A stretch of 64,000 nucleotides of DNA, from the NCBI GenBank assembly GCA_051294375.1, contig CM119269.1:2207601-2271600 (forward strand). Reading direction: 5' to 3'. Position 1 is the first letter of the stretch, and every line of letters starts with the position of its first letter. The DNA is from Paraspadella gotoi (Eukaryota > Chaetognatha). The notes below the pieces were generated by a model, which saw nothing but the letters and a program-made list of their open reading frames with translations, was not told where the DNA came from and searched no databases. Positions 12,431 to 24,237 of this stretch are shown here, in pieces. The translations under genes were made by a program, and so were the position numbers.

Positions 12431-12433
12431 AAA

Positions 12434-13024
12434 ATGGCAGCAATTCCGGGTAAGTTGCGGTATAATCCATAATTTCCTTGCAATAGTTCCCAAATAAAAC
12501 GCGTTGTATTCCAAATTAACTAAAGGCGCTGTCTACACGGCGGGAAAGATTCACGGCGACCTCAATAAATTCCGTCAGAGGTCAGCGTCCGACGGGCACA
12601 ATTCCATGCGAGAAAAGCACGTTCCCAAACTTCAAAGGGTAAGAAAAAATAAAAGCTTAACATAACCGTTCGTTACTGGTCTTAAAGTCCAACCAACCTC
12701 TTCGGTCACTCCGTAGTATATGTCAACGGTTGAGAATCCTCGGGGGCCCCTCGATATCTCGGAGGCTGTGATCAGCCCCGCTTCTTCCAACGACTCGGTT
12801 CGCTCCGTCTTCTCTGGGATGATCGGAAGCGTCTTTGGCTTCAGAGGGAGGAGGTCGGTCGATGGGAGTATTCCCGAAGACGGACGGCGCTCTGACTCGT
12901 AAGCGGATTATCATGGAAACCATTTCTGTTCTGATCTAACAATTTTGACCTCCCTTTTTCTTCTTCATTCAGAGCGGTCTTCCCGACTGCCGGTTCGATC
13001 GCCGACCTCGCCAACCTTAAATGA
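12434..13024 (+). CDS. Hypothetical 120-residue protein, four exons
   Basis: I do not recognise this protein. Exons 12434-12449, 12526-12638, 12717-12898 and 12973-13024 join at consensus GT-AG sites and keep one frame (363 bases). The product starts MAAIPGAVYTAGKIHGDLNK, has a basic/serine stretch (FRQRSASDGHNSMREKHVPK), a Ser/Asp-rich middle, a short hydrophobic segment SVFSGMIGSVFGF followed by RGRRS, and ends FPTAGSIADLANLK. It looks mostly disordered. In-frame splicing over four exons and a GC content above the flanks support a real gene. It is the only + strand gene between the GPCR and the minus-strand block. Confidence 0.55.
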
Positions 13025-13181
13025 TGCCAAGCAAAAAATACGTGCAGTTGCCAGTATTCGTGCGTGTCCCATAACATATTATAAAATGTGGTACCCCTTT
13101 TTTTTGACCAGAATCAGTTCCCACCAAACTACCCGATCGAATTTAACGAAGTTTTACATTTAGAGTGCTAATGACTAAATA

Positions 13182-13674
13182 AATGGAACTATCGAGGCAA
13201 ATTTATATATTCAACCCCTGACAAGAGATACAGGACCCTGGGGGGTGGACCCCTGGGGGGCCAAAAAATGCTAAAATTTTTTTTTTTCATTTTTCAAATT
13301 TTTTTAGTAGAATCAGGTGCATTGACGTTTTAAACAGAAGAAAAAAACATTTTAGAACTAAAATTGAGAAATTTTCAATAAATTTTCAATAAATTTTCAA
13401 TAATTTTCAATAATTTTCAATAATTACTTCCAATTTTCCCAAATTATTCCAAAACTGCTGATGTTCATGAAGCTAAAAATTAAAGTAAATGGATATTTTT
13501 GAGGTAATAAATACGTTTTTGTGGAAACGTAAACGTCTGTGCAACTGTTCAAAACAAAAATAATAAAAAAATTTGAAAAAAATTTTTGACCATTTTTTAC
13601 CCCCATGGGTGACACCCCAGGGGGCCCATATCTCGGCTCAGCGGTGAAATATTGAAATTCGCCTCGATAGTTCT
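13182..13674. mobile_element. Foldback element with imperfect terminal inverted repeats of about 80 bp
   Basis: The left end GAACTATCGAGGCAAATTT and the reverse complement of the right end, GAACTATCGAGGCGAATTTC, open two arms. The arms stay alignable through a GC-rich block (CCCTGGGGGGTGGACCCC versus CCCCCTGGGGTGTCACCC) and AAAAAATG. The centre is AT-rich and non-coding. This is a non-autonomous element; I cannot name the superfamily. Confidence 0.7.
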
Positions 13675-14254
13675 ATTTGTATTCACATAGGGATAGTTCA
13701 TTCCAAATTTCAATAAATTTGGTCCAGTAGTTTTCTCGGAACGAGTTCTGGTCACATGCCCAAAAAAAAAATTTAACGAATTTACATATAATGATACATT
13801 TTTAGTTTCGCCGCGAGTACTCGCGGAAGTTACTACTATGTAGAGAAGTCACTTTTCTGTCGGTTTGTCTGTTCCATTTAAATATCAATGGTGAACCACA
13901 ATCATCTGCAAATGCTTTAACTAAGGCATCGAGGCTCTTGTTTCTTAATCGTGACCCTATGCTACTCCAAAAATCTTGTTCATATTATTGTGAAAGCTTA
14001 TTTATGTAATTGTTACATCGAGGATAAAAAATCATTTTTAAAAAATATTTTGAAGCCGAGCTTAATGAGTGGCATTGTTGGCCTAAAGTGAACTAACAAC
14101 AAATATTTATCGTAAAAGCTTAATACTGCATGACTGTTTATCGCTCGAGTTCAAGTAAAAGTAGTGCTATATGCTTGAAATTTATTTATAATATTTCATA
14201 CCCAATCAGGCCAAGAAAATTAATATTTATTTGCAAAAGACAAAAGCTAAAAAG

Positions 14255-17105
14255 TTAAAACGGAACATCTTTGACGAATCTTCGAAACATTTCGTAGGCT
14301 TGTCGCGGCTTGTCGCTCGGAACCATGTGTCCCGCTCCCTTGACGGTCAGAAAGGTGATTCCATCAAATTGCTTGACGAAACCCGCGATTTGATCGTAAT
14401 TCATCTCGTCCTGACGAAGCAAAAATGTTAATATTAACATCCAATTATCTAAAATAGTTTTCACCCTGCTGATTTTTAGTGTCAACTGTAAGGATTGTCA
14501 ATCCAACATCCAACCATAAGTTTCTCAATAATCAGTGCTCACTTTAACGAGCCAGGGTCTTCGTTCGACCAAGAGCCTTCTCGCAAGACTCTCGACGAAC
14601 CACTGGTCTCCCAGGAAGTTGCAAGCCATATCTATGTCGCCGTTGTAGACGAGAATTCGCGGCTTCTTTCTAGACGAGAGCAGCATTTTGTAAATGTCAA
14701 GCATCGTGTCGTACTCGCGGTGGTATTCGGCGCCGACCACGTTGCTGCAAAGTTCCCAGCTGGGGAGGTGGGGCGCGATATGCAGAGCTGGTAATAAAGG
14801 AGTGGTAAGGGTTTATACACTAGTTCCCGGGCAGAAATATCTAAGCAAATACTTTTTAGATTCAAATTTATAAGTTGTAGCATATTTCCTAATTAAACAA
14901 TAGCAAAACTGGAAGCGCTCAAGCTATCCTAATCGATCAACATCTCAGTTTAAAACCTGTCCTGACGGCGGCGGAGTTCATGTAATTGTCAATGGACGTA
15001 TCGTTTGTGCATGGCGGCGACAATTTTACAGACACGGTCGCGTTACGGGTCAACTCCAGACGATGCTTTTGATACTGAGAAAATCGAACGAAGAAAAAGA
15101 CACAAAAGTTAGCATCAAATTTAAACCAAGTTTGCGTAAAGGGGCCGGGTGAAAATACCTTGTGTATTAAATAATTGTTCCTAAACAGATTACCAAGGTC
15201 ATGAGTTTCATAACGATTTCCTGAAGGGAAAAATGAAAAGTACAATTTAAAAATACCTTTTTTAACATTAAATTAAAAAAATTACCGGAACTAGTAGGTA
15301 GTAGGGGGTTATTTAAATCGACCCCTCCGGCGCAAGGTGAAAGAATGTTGTACATATTTATTCCTTCACTCATTACTTGCATTTGGACACCGTGCAAATC
15401 CAACCTTCGAATGACACCAAACGATTATATCAAGAAAGCAATAATCAAAGAAAAGGTGATGACTCACCCGCAAGCCGGGAAAACTTTGGCTCCGGCTTCG
15501 AAGTTACACCCAGCCTCCTTTCCGCCGCAACATTCGCTGACAAGACGATGCCAGGTGTGGGGGCCGATGAGGCCGTGGTAATACCAAAAGTATATCGCGG
15601 AGTTGTCGTTAACTTCGAAACTGCGGAGAAAAACATCGCGATGATAATAATATCAATGTAGAATACTGAACGCATTATTATATTATATTATTATTATATT
15701 AAGTTTATTAAGTTTTTTGCATCTAGAAAGAAAGCCTGGAGCTTAACACCTGCTCAAACCGTTGCCGATCATTAGGCCAGAAAAGTTAATCTCATTGTCA
15801 AACACGACTTTTGCGGAAAGAGTTGGCACGTAGATTCCAGCATAGCTTTCACCTAAAACAATAAGCCAATTCGTCATTATGTCAATTCACAATTTTAAAC
15901 TAAAGTTTGTAACGACTTTGTAACAACATCGTATGTACCGGTAATGAAAAACTTGTTCGATTTGTATTCGGGAAACTTCTGAAAAAATGACTTGATGGCG
16001 GCGTAATTCGCGTCGGCGACTTCCTTGTCGCCCGTAGTGTAATTTCTGTCGTCCGAATAGGAATATCCCACCCCTGTGAATGTCAGCATTTTGTTTTTAG
16101 TTTTTTTTTATCCTTTTAAGTTCGCAGTAATGTCGTTTGTTGAAATTTTTGATCATGAAAATATTAAATTCTAAGTAATTACTGCTATGCGCGGTTCTTC
16201 AGATAGGGCGAAAAAGAAAATCGAAATGTAGCATCTATGGAACTATGGACTATGAAACCATAAAAATCTGAAAGTACACTGTCTGGAGGAAGGACAAGGG
16301 GGTTCGTAAAATTTTTATAAAGCAAGGTTTTTTAAAACTGCATCTTAAGTTTTAGTTAATTTTTTTATTAGTTTTGCAATAAGCTTAATAGTAAGTATAT
16401 ATAAATTCTATATGCCTCACTCAAAATCTAAGCCATATTATTTTCTCGGCTGTCGAGATAAAAATTAAAACTGAAAATAAATTAACTTATCATTGAAAAA
16501 AAAGTACTTTAGAATAATTTTATCCCCCCTCCCGATTTTCTTCGCACTATCTGAAGAAACGTGTATGCCGTTATGCAAGTGTTTTTGTGGAACCTGTTAC
16601 CTGCGGGCGCTTCTATATAGAGCATGTTGGCAATTAAATTCCATGAACTCGGATTGTATTTTAAGGTAACGCCGTCGTCCTAATTTCAGTCCGAAAATAA
16701 AAGCATATTAGCCGATTCATAGGACAATGAATTTATGGTGTTCAACCTGAATCATGAAGGGTCCGTGCTCCTTGAGCATGCCTTCCATGGAGGAGCATCC
16801 CGGTCCTCCATTAAACCAAGTGACGAGAGGGTCATCGGTGGGCGTATCACTCTGAGATTCGGCGAACCAGTAATGGAGCTTCCTGGTTCCCGTCGCCTTT
16901 AAATATCCGGAATACGTCCTGGGCAAAACGAAAACAATTTTTGAAAATGGAAAATTTAAAAAATAACAACCGTTGACAGGAAAAAAAGGCCCCACCTGAA
17001 GAACGGTTGCTTGTCAAGTCCCGGGATTTCTCGGACCAAATCCTCGGCGGGCGCCGATACGGCGCCGTTTAAAGCGGCAATTAACAAAAAGATAACGAAA
17101 AACAT
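14255..17105 (-). CDS. CTSA: Lysosomal serine carboxypeptidase (cathepsin A / lysosomal protective protein)
   Basis: Secreted/lysosomal S10 peptidase that removes C-terminal residues and, in animals, protects beta-galactosidase and neuraminidase. The start at 17105 gives a hydrophobic signal peptide ([18 protein letters not shown]). Successive exons then read [18 protein letters not shown], the substrate-binding [31 protein letters not shown], the nucleophile region [27 protein letters not shown] with the catalytic Asp, and [18 protein letters not shown] with the catalytic His. It ends KDVPF near 14258. All three triad residues are present, so it should be active. At least eight exons; the intron around 16090-16710 holds a MITE. 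Confidence 0.93.
16190..16572. mobile_element. MITE-like inverted-repeat element in a cathepsin A intron
   Basis: The left end GGTTCTTCAGATAGGGCGAA with AAGAAAATCG is mirrored at the right end by CGATTTTCTTCGCACTATCT plus GAAGAAACG, giving TIRs of about 28 bp around some 320 bp of AT-rich sequence. No transposase is present. Confidence 0.65.
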
Positions 17106-17731
17106 TTTAGTTGTGGCGTTTTGATCGAACGACGCGATTACGAGGATGAAAAAACGCCCCCAGAAAAGGACTAGAAGAAGAGCAGCTAAAAAGAGAAGAC
17201 AACCGAGATAGTAGGTATTGTTTATATCTCGTTTCCTCGCCTACTTCGAATTGGGCAAAGTTCGATAACAGAGTTCGTCACAAGTTCGTTACAACACGTG
17301 TGAGGATTGCGTCTTGAAAGATATAAAATTAAAAAAAAACAATTATTTCATTATTAAAATTGCGAGTAAAACCGATTTCGGAAATAAAATTATTTTATAA
17401 ATGTTAATATAATTTTTTTCTAAATTACCCAAAAAAAGCGGCAACATTTAAAGATAATAAATAATTATAAAAACATTGGGATTAAATAGAAAGCATTACA
17501 TAGGGTGGTAGATCAAAGTATAGAAATATATGAATACTAAATGCATATTGTATACGGCTTAAATAGTCTATTTAATATAGTGTCATTAGGCATATGTTGC
17601 CTACAATAAATATTCCCACTCAAGAACAAAATCAAACGGCATATATTTTTCACGGAATGTGGACCAGCCACAGAAAAATCGAGCAAAGCGACGTTTGAGG
17701 GAATAGGTCATCTTATCAGCTCCCAGCGAGG

Positions 17732-19524
17732 CTAGGTATCCCCGGCATCCTCTGAATTTCTTAGCCTCAGCTCGATGCCCTGCACGTGCGCCCAAATTGC
17801 GTTGGCTTCAAAAGTGGAGAGGATGAGCGCATGAAGGACGAAGGCGGCACCGAGGATCAGCACCGCCGCGTGGAGGACGGCTCCGATGGGGGAAGCCACG
17901 TCGAAGATTGAAAAATATGGAAGAAACTTTGGAGGGGAGGATGAGGAATGGTGGAAGAGAATGAAGAGGGAGACCACGACGATTACGACCACGGAAGCGC
18001 AAAAGACGCGATCCTTGGAGATTTTTTTCAATCCGTCCTTTAATTTTCCCAGAGTGACTTGAAGGAGTTCTGTGATGGAAAATGAATGTGGATTGCGGAG
18101 AAATAACCATTCAACGAGGGTAGACAAAGTAAATCGTTTCTACCTCTCAAATGGTCATCGACTTTGACATCTTCAACCGAGTTGCCAGGGCCTTCATGGT
18201 CAGTTTGCTTCTTTGAGATAACGAGAGTTGCCTCAACTCCTTCGTGGTCGGAGAGGCTCACGACGCGACCATCGGGAGCAGCGCCTTTCCCTTCAAGCAC
18301 GCGGCAGGCTTCGCACGAAACGTCATAAGAGGATCCACCTCTGCGATGGGGAAATAATTCATAACACTTGGGTACTTCAATTTGGGTACTTCAATTTGAG
18401 TACTCGATGAATTAACCTGTACATTATGTAATCTATGCGGACGCCTTTGGGATTGTCTTTCAGCGTCTTTGCTTCGACGTAACTATTAGAAGGAATCTCG
18501 CAAGTGTTCCCGTCCTCGTTGCCGAGTTCATGGTGGCGTTTCTTGCAACTCTCCCACGAATCAATAAGTCCTGAAGAAAACAAATTAGATTATTGTTTCC
18601 CTAACATACCCTCCTCCTTCACTTTACCGGAGTTGGCCTGCAGCAAACGATAACCGAGCTGAAATTTTTCCAGGTTCAAGTCGCCTCCCAGTACAACGCA
18701 ATCAGCCATTTTTGAACTCCAGCGAATGGCTTGACTCAGTTCGTAAACCTGAAGGTGGAGAGTATAAAAAGAAAGAAGTTTAAGATTTTCTAAATTAAAA
18801 AAAATAACGTGCATTTCTGAATCGACCTGGGCTAACCGATGTGACAAATACTCGTCGTTATCGCGGTCGTATTCCGCGTGCATGTGAGTCAGGAACAGTG
18901 AAACACGAATCCCGTTTTTTTCCAAAAGGGCGACGTTGGCAGATTTTGCGCCGAGAAAATCACCGTGGAAGAATTTATGAAAATAACCTATAACAAAGAT
19001 ATTCTACATACAAGATTATCTACGTAGATACATATATCTCGTTATATGTAAAAAAATTATGGGCAACTACACACTAACCGTTTAAGCTGTATTGATGCAT
19101 GTAAACATCTAAAATCTTGATTTTGCTGAATATACAACATCCGGAACCGACCAAACCGCTATAGTGTCAGAAAAATTTTACATTTTAAAACAGCCACTTC
19201 ACTGGCAAAGAAAGGAAAAGCTTACCTGTAATAATAGTGATAAAATCTGTAGGAACGTTTTAAGTGCTTGATCAGAGTTTGATAATCCTTCTCCCGCCAA
19301 ACCTCTTGGAACAGTAGGACATCGTGGTTTTCTTTGGCGAATCGAGTTCCGATGAGGTCGAACCTTAGCTCAAGATCGTTGCTGAGAATTCCCGGAATTC
19401 CCCAACAATTGAGGGTTAGAATTTTGAGCTCAACTTTCGAAGAAGTCATCGCATCAGCCCGACGAGGGCCTTTGAAGACCCACAAAATTAACAGGGCCAA
19501 ATGAGACAGCTGAAAAGGCCGCAT
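17732..19524 (-). CDS. SMPD2: Neutral sphingomyelinase (SMPD2/ISC1 type)
   Basis: Hydrolyses sphingomyelin to ceramide and phosphocholine. It has an exonuclease-endonuclease-phosphatase fold followed by two C-terminal membrane helices, as in SMPD2. Motifs in order are KILTLNCWGIPG, LLFQEVWREKDYQ (metal-binding Glu), GYFHKFFHGDFLGAKS, LTHMHAEYD, VVLGGDLNLEKFQLGYRLL, RIDYIMYR and SLSDHEGVEATL (catalytic His). The C-terminal helices are ASVVVIVVVSLFILF and AAVLILGAAFVLHALIL. There are two possible starts. The ATG at 19449 (MTSSKVELKI) matches the usual family start. The in-frame upstream ATG at 19524 adds MRPFQLSHLALLILWVF, which looks like a signal peptide. The stop is at 17732, about 630 bp from the cathepsin A start. 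Confidence 0.92.
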
Positions 19525-19682
19525 CTTTCCTTCTCGCCTTGCATGGTTCTTTCAAACTGTAATGATTAGACTAAACATCGAAATAAAGAATGAAATAGAC
19601 GACGATGTTGGAAAAAAGCGAGTGGTCGAGGTCACGGATAGCAGATGGGATTGAAATTGTAGTTTATTTTTAGGTGACACTA

Positions 19683-20577
19683 TCAAACAGTCATGTCGCT
19701 TATGACACGATTGAGCTCCAAGTTGCGCCAGTCGCTTCGGAAATCGTCGAGGTGATTGTCGAAGTCAATCAGGTCACGCGCCACTTTGTTCTCGAGAAGG
19801 TTGGAGGTCGTGAAGAGCATCGTCTGTTCGTCAGCATTGGACGACGTCTTTTGCTCTCGCCACTCCTGGTCACCAACTAAACCAAAAAATATATGAGTAT
19901 CACTAACATTTAACTTTTATAAGTGAATCTAAAAAATAGAATATTCACAAAACATAAGGACTTAATGCAACCTTACCGCTGACAAAAAGTCGATAAGCGA
20001 GGGACTCCGCGATGGGGGATACTTTCTTGTTGTCAATCATGAGCAAAACGGATCGAGAAAAGTAGGAGTTGATTTTGTCAGCAATGCGGTAAGCGACGTT
20101 GTCGGGAACGGAGCTGAAAAACCATATAGACTATTCGTTGTTTTATTATTTTTCCATTTAGAAGTTAAATAATGTTCGGATCATTGCCTGTCGTAATGCT
20201 CGTTCGCCTGATAATATCCGGCGATGACTAGACCGTGATTGGTGCAGAAAGCTTCGACCTCGTTCAAGGCGATTTCCAGCATCGGCGCCAGACCCAATGC
20301 CTGATAGATGAAAAAAGATTTTAGCTAGAGGTAATCGGTGTAAAGAAAAAAAAGTTCAAATAATAAATCTAACTTGATGAAATAACGGAATGGCGTCGGT
20401 AATATGTAACGGAGTCTTGGCGTCAACGGAGGCGGTGGCAACATCGTCCTCCCCTTCTTCCTTGGCCTTTTCTTTGGGCGCCTTGGCCAGCAGGAGCCCG
20501 TTGACGGCGGCGTGGGGATACTTGGCGGCGTGAAGAATGAGTTTGCAGTAGGCCTGCAGCGAGAGGCTAGTCGACAT
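19683..20577 (-). CDS. EMC8: ER membrane protein complex subunit 8/9
   Basis: Soluble MPN-like subunit of the EMC, which inserts tail-anchored and multipass proteins into the ER membrane. Four exons are visible: the start [20 protein letters not shown], then [12 protein letters not shown] with an acidic insert and [27 protein letters not shown] with [29 protein letters not shown] with LLMIDNKK; and a last exon ending NRVISDMTV. The order and motifs match EMC8/EMC9 along the full length. One ancestral EMC8/9 gene is usual outside vertebrates. It sits about 275 bp downstream of cyclophilin-40 in the same orientation. Confidence 0.92.
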
Positions 20578-20852
20578 TGTTTTCGATTCAGGTTAATCTC
20601 TTTATTGAACTAAAATTTAACGACGGACCATCTTTTGTTTAATGATCAAATGAAAAGAAGTTGTCGCCGGGATGGAAAGAAAACACTTAACAAACATTCA
20701 AGGAAAAAAACCACTGGTAAGAATCGCCTCTGCAAAAAGCAAATCGTCGTTAAGAATAAATCAATATATGCTCACAAAATCTAATAATCTGCGGAGTAAA
20801 AAAAATTCATTCATCACGAGCGAAGTTTATAGTAAAATGAAAAATAAAATGG

Positions 20853-22460
20853 TCAAGCAAACATTTTGGCAAATTTATTCTTTTCCTTCTGCTTTTCTTG
20901 TTCGTATCTCTGTTTGCACTTCATCATCTCTTGGTTCATTATTTTGGCGTTGGTCTCGTCGGGCTGATGGTTCAATCCCTGTCGAGAGTAAAGCGAAATA
21001 TAAGCGCCAGTATGTACCTCATTAATCTCGATAAGCAACTAACTTTCTTCAGTGTCTCGAGAGCATCTTTGAATTCTTTTAACTCTTGCAAAGCAGAAGC
21101 TTTTCGGTAATAGGCTTTGCTGTTGTTGGGGTCCAGACCCAAAATGTAATCGCAATGTTTGATGCACTCCCGAAATTCCTTCAGCTTTAGACAGCACTGC
21201 GAAATGGGGGCTGGAAACTTTAAAAATACATCTGCCAATATCTCTGAAGCCCGAGAATGCCGACCTGCGCCAGGTTGCTGTAGACGGGAACGACGCAGAT
21301 TTTGTTGAGATTCTCCTCATCCTCGGGCGTGAGGTCCGGCCTATTTTTGGCGTATTCCACGTAACGAAGCGCCTTCTTGTACTTAATTGCGGCTTTGGTG
21401 AAGTCCTGGGCTTTGAATTGTGCGTTGCCGACGTTTTTGAGATCCACTAAAAAAGGACTAACGCAGCTAAAGACGGCAGACTAAAAATCACGGTAAAGCA
21501 TCGATGATTTTTTTTTTATCTTATGATCCACCTGTGATTTCGATAACTTTGACTCGGTCGGTGAGATCCTGATCAGAATCCTCTGGCCAATCATTGTACT
21601 TATCTCCGGTTCCGTCGTCAATGACTGTTCCGTCCTGTCCGACAGCGAGAAAAAATATCAAGTCTTCGGACGAAACGCATATCATTGCTATCCTTCAACT
21701 CACGTCTTCTCCGGTCTTAATCTCGCCGCATTCGTCTATAACGATGGGACTCTTGGGACAATCGTTCTCGCCTTTCTCCGTCTTCTCTATCTCCCGCACG
21801 ATGCCCATTCCCTTCAAAACCTGATAATTTAAATGCCAGTAAAAAGTCGTCAAACAGTGGGGGACGGTGCTGGCGGCTGAATTAATCTCACCTTTCCGAA
21901 AACAACGTGCTTTCCGTCCAGATGAGCTGTGGGAACGGTTGTAATAAAGAACTGACTCCCGTTGGTGCCCGGACCTTTGGAAAGAAAAAAAAAACGGTTA
22001 ATTTTTTTTACTTGACTTGTTACTGCCGTGATCAACCTCACCGGCGTTAGCCATTGAAAGAAGGCCAGGGACGTCGTGCTTAAGCTCAAAGTTTTCGTCC
22101 TCAAACTTTTCGCCGTATATACTTTCGCCGCCAGTGCCGTTGTGGTTGGTAAAATCTCCGCCTGCAACGAAGAATAAATGCGTGATAGACAATGGCAATG
22201 ATTAAATTTTCATCGTGCATAACCGGTTTCCTTTTCCGATCACCTTGAATCATAAAGTCCTTGATTACGCGATGAAACGTACAGCCTTTGAAATGCCGCG
22301 GCACGCCGGACTCAGTATTCCCAGACTCGCCAGTGCAGAGGGCGCGGAAATTCTCGGCTGTCTTGGGAACGACGTGGGCGTAAAGTTCAAAGACAATCCG
22401 ACCGAGGTGTTGACCGCCGATGGAGACGTCGAAAAAGGCGCGCGGATTTTTCGATGCCAT
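20853..22460 (-). CDS. PPID: Cyclophilin-40, peptidyl-prolyl isomerase with TPR domain
   Basis: Hsp90 co-chaperone. The N-terminal cyclophilin domain reads [45 protein letters not shown] (catalytic Arg and Phe), [16 protein letters not shown] and [12 protein letters not shown]. It is followed by a linker and three TPR units ([49 protein letters not shown]) that would bind the Hsp90 C-terminus. It ends [15 protein letters not shown] chose ATG 22460 ([12 protein letters not shown]) as the family-typical start. No near upstream in-frame ATG is conserved, although an upstream Met-like start lies at 22496. Only 71 bp separate this start from the stop of the gene before it. Confidence 0.95.
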
Positions 22461-22530
22461 ATCTCTTTGTTTTTTGTTTGGTTTCACTACTATCACTACT
22501 TAAGGGTCTCACCACAGCGGTAAACGGTTC

Positions 22531-23521
22531 CTAAAACAAAAAAAAACGTCGATAGAAACTCGATCCCGTCACTTCCTGGGCATGATCGTCGTAAGGGGTC
22601 AACCCCGCGGCGGCGCAAGAAACGTCTGCCGCCAACGTATCGAGATCGACGTCAGTGACTGACACCTTCGCCAGCTTTGCCTCGATCTCTTCCATCTTCC
22701 TGCTTCGTCCAGAAGCCATAAACCCCTTGGACGGCGTCGGCGACTCTTTCGTCGAACGCCGCGCCCACAAAAGGGCTGCCGCCAAATCGCGCTGTCGGGA
22801 TACGATTTCGAAACCGGACTCGACAGATGTCGTCTCTCCGTCGTCCTGGAGAAGGACGAGGTCGTCGTAGAGTCCGAGCCAAAGATCGGCGCTGAGCGGG
22901 AGAAAGCTGAGTAGTCGTTGAGTGGCGAGGACGCAGGCTAGGGGATCACCAAGTCGACGGTGAAAAAAAAGTTGCAGGTTGAAGAGGGCAATTTTTTGTG
23001 CAGCAGTCGAGGCGAGAGTTTCCAACTGGCCAAAAGTATTTCAATTTAAAAAAAATTAAACGAAATTGGTTTAAATATTGCCATTCACCAACCTCATTGA
23101 GAATTCTAGCCGCTTCGTCTTGCTTATCTAAAGCCACGTAACAACGACATTGAGATTCAAGAACATCACGCAGCAACGTTGTGTTTCTTCGAGGAATAAG
23201 GCGTTCGCATTCTTTAAATTCCATCAGGGATTTCCTGTTTGTAATGCGAAATTTTACTAATTTACTAAGAGTTCCTTCCTAAGAGGCGATAAATATATCT
23301 TACTCTATTTTCCCGAGCAGATATAGAGACTCCCCCCGGTATTTGTGAACGATCATTCGATCGGCATCGTCGAGTTCTGGCTTCGACGCCTCGACGTCCA
23401 TAAACCACTTAGGCCGACAGAGTTTAGCGTTGTAGGCGGTGGGCAGGGTGGACCGCCTTGAGGAAGGCGTCGCCTCATCGAAAGACTCGTCGGCGAAGAC
23501 GCCGATCAAATCCTCTTCCAT
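22531..23521 (-). CDS. C8orf76-like TPR protein
   Basis: Start MEEDLIGVFADESFDE, then the landmark AYNAKLCRPKWFMDVE, which matches my recollection of an AKLCxPxWF signature near the N-terminus of vertebrate C8orf76. Three exons encode TPR-like helices: RGESLYLLGKIEKSLMEF, RDVLESQCRCYVALDKQDEA, and an ALFNLQLFFHRRLGDPLACV block followed by LPLSADLWLGLYDDLVLL. The end is QEVTGSSFYRRFFLF at 22534. The function is poorly known even in humans. The start is only 77 bp after the NOPCHAP1-like stop, with TTTTTCCTAG in between, a good splice acceptor for trans-splicing. The family assignment rests on remembered motifs. Confidence 0.75.
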
Positions 23522-23597
23522 TTTTCCGAGGAATAAAAAATGCCTAGGAAAAAGGTAGCGTGTATAAAAAACAAGATAACAATTCATGATTAAGACA

Positions 23598-24086
23598 TCA
23601 GTCGATCTCTTCGATCTTTTTTTGGGGCGGTTTCGGTTCCGACGAATCTTCGTCGTCGTCCCCTTCTTCGTCGTCGTCATCTTGGTCGTCGTCATCACTC
23701 TCGCTGTCGGAGTGGCGCTCGAACAATCCTAATGTCATTTCAACGACACTTTTTCCAGCCTCGCCGTTTTTTTCGACCTCTCCATTCGCCGTTTCCATTT
23801 CGTCTCTTAACTCGATGCCAACGTTTTCGCCGCTAGCGATTTGCTCATCTAATCGCCGATTGGCGGCCTCCATGACGGGAAGAAACACCTTCAAGCGGTC
23901 CTTCAACGAAGTTCGGGGCTCTACTCGAAATGTCCGGGGCCCATCCCCCTCCGGAGCCGTCAAGGCCGACTTGATGCGCTCGTCAACGACGAAACTCTTG
24001 GGAAATGGAATTGCTAGCGGCGACTCGAGACGAAGCAAATCAGACGACGACGTCGAAGACTTCGGAGGAGTAATTCCTTCAGACAT
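23598..24086 (-). CDS. NOPCHAP1 (C12orf45)-like box C/D snoRNP assembly chaperone
   Basis: Single-exon acidic protein of about 162 residues starting MSEGITPPKSSTSSSDLLRL. The core LKDRLKVFLPVMEAANRRL and, later, VVEMTLGLFERHSDSESDDD resemble the DRxxxFLPxMxxAN and VIxMxLxLFE blocks of C12orf45/NOPCHAP1, which links NOP58 to the R2TP-HSP90 machinery. A run of Asp/Glu/Ser follows, and the end is PPQKKIEEID. The ATG is immediately preceded by TTCTCGGCGTCAG, a plausible trans-splice acceptor. The assignment is from motif order; low complexity limits certainty. Confidence 0.65.
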   Translation of the reverse strand: MSEGITPPKSSTSSSDLLRLESPLAIPFPKSFVVDERIKSALTAPEGDGPRTFRVEPRTSLKDRLKVFLPVMEAANRRLDEQIASGENVGIELRDEMETANGEVEKNGEAGKSVVEMTLGLFERHSDSESDDDDQDDDDEEGDDDEDSSEPKPPQKKIEEID

Positions 24087-24237
24087 CTGACGCCGAGAAC
24101 GAGTAAAATCAAACCCAAAAAAAGTTAACAATTATAAATTAATAAAAAGTATTTAAAAAGGAAATGGAAGTCGACGCATAATGGGCGATAGTGGATAAGG
24201 CAATGGACTAAGTTTTCTTTTCTTCTCCTTTTCGACC

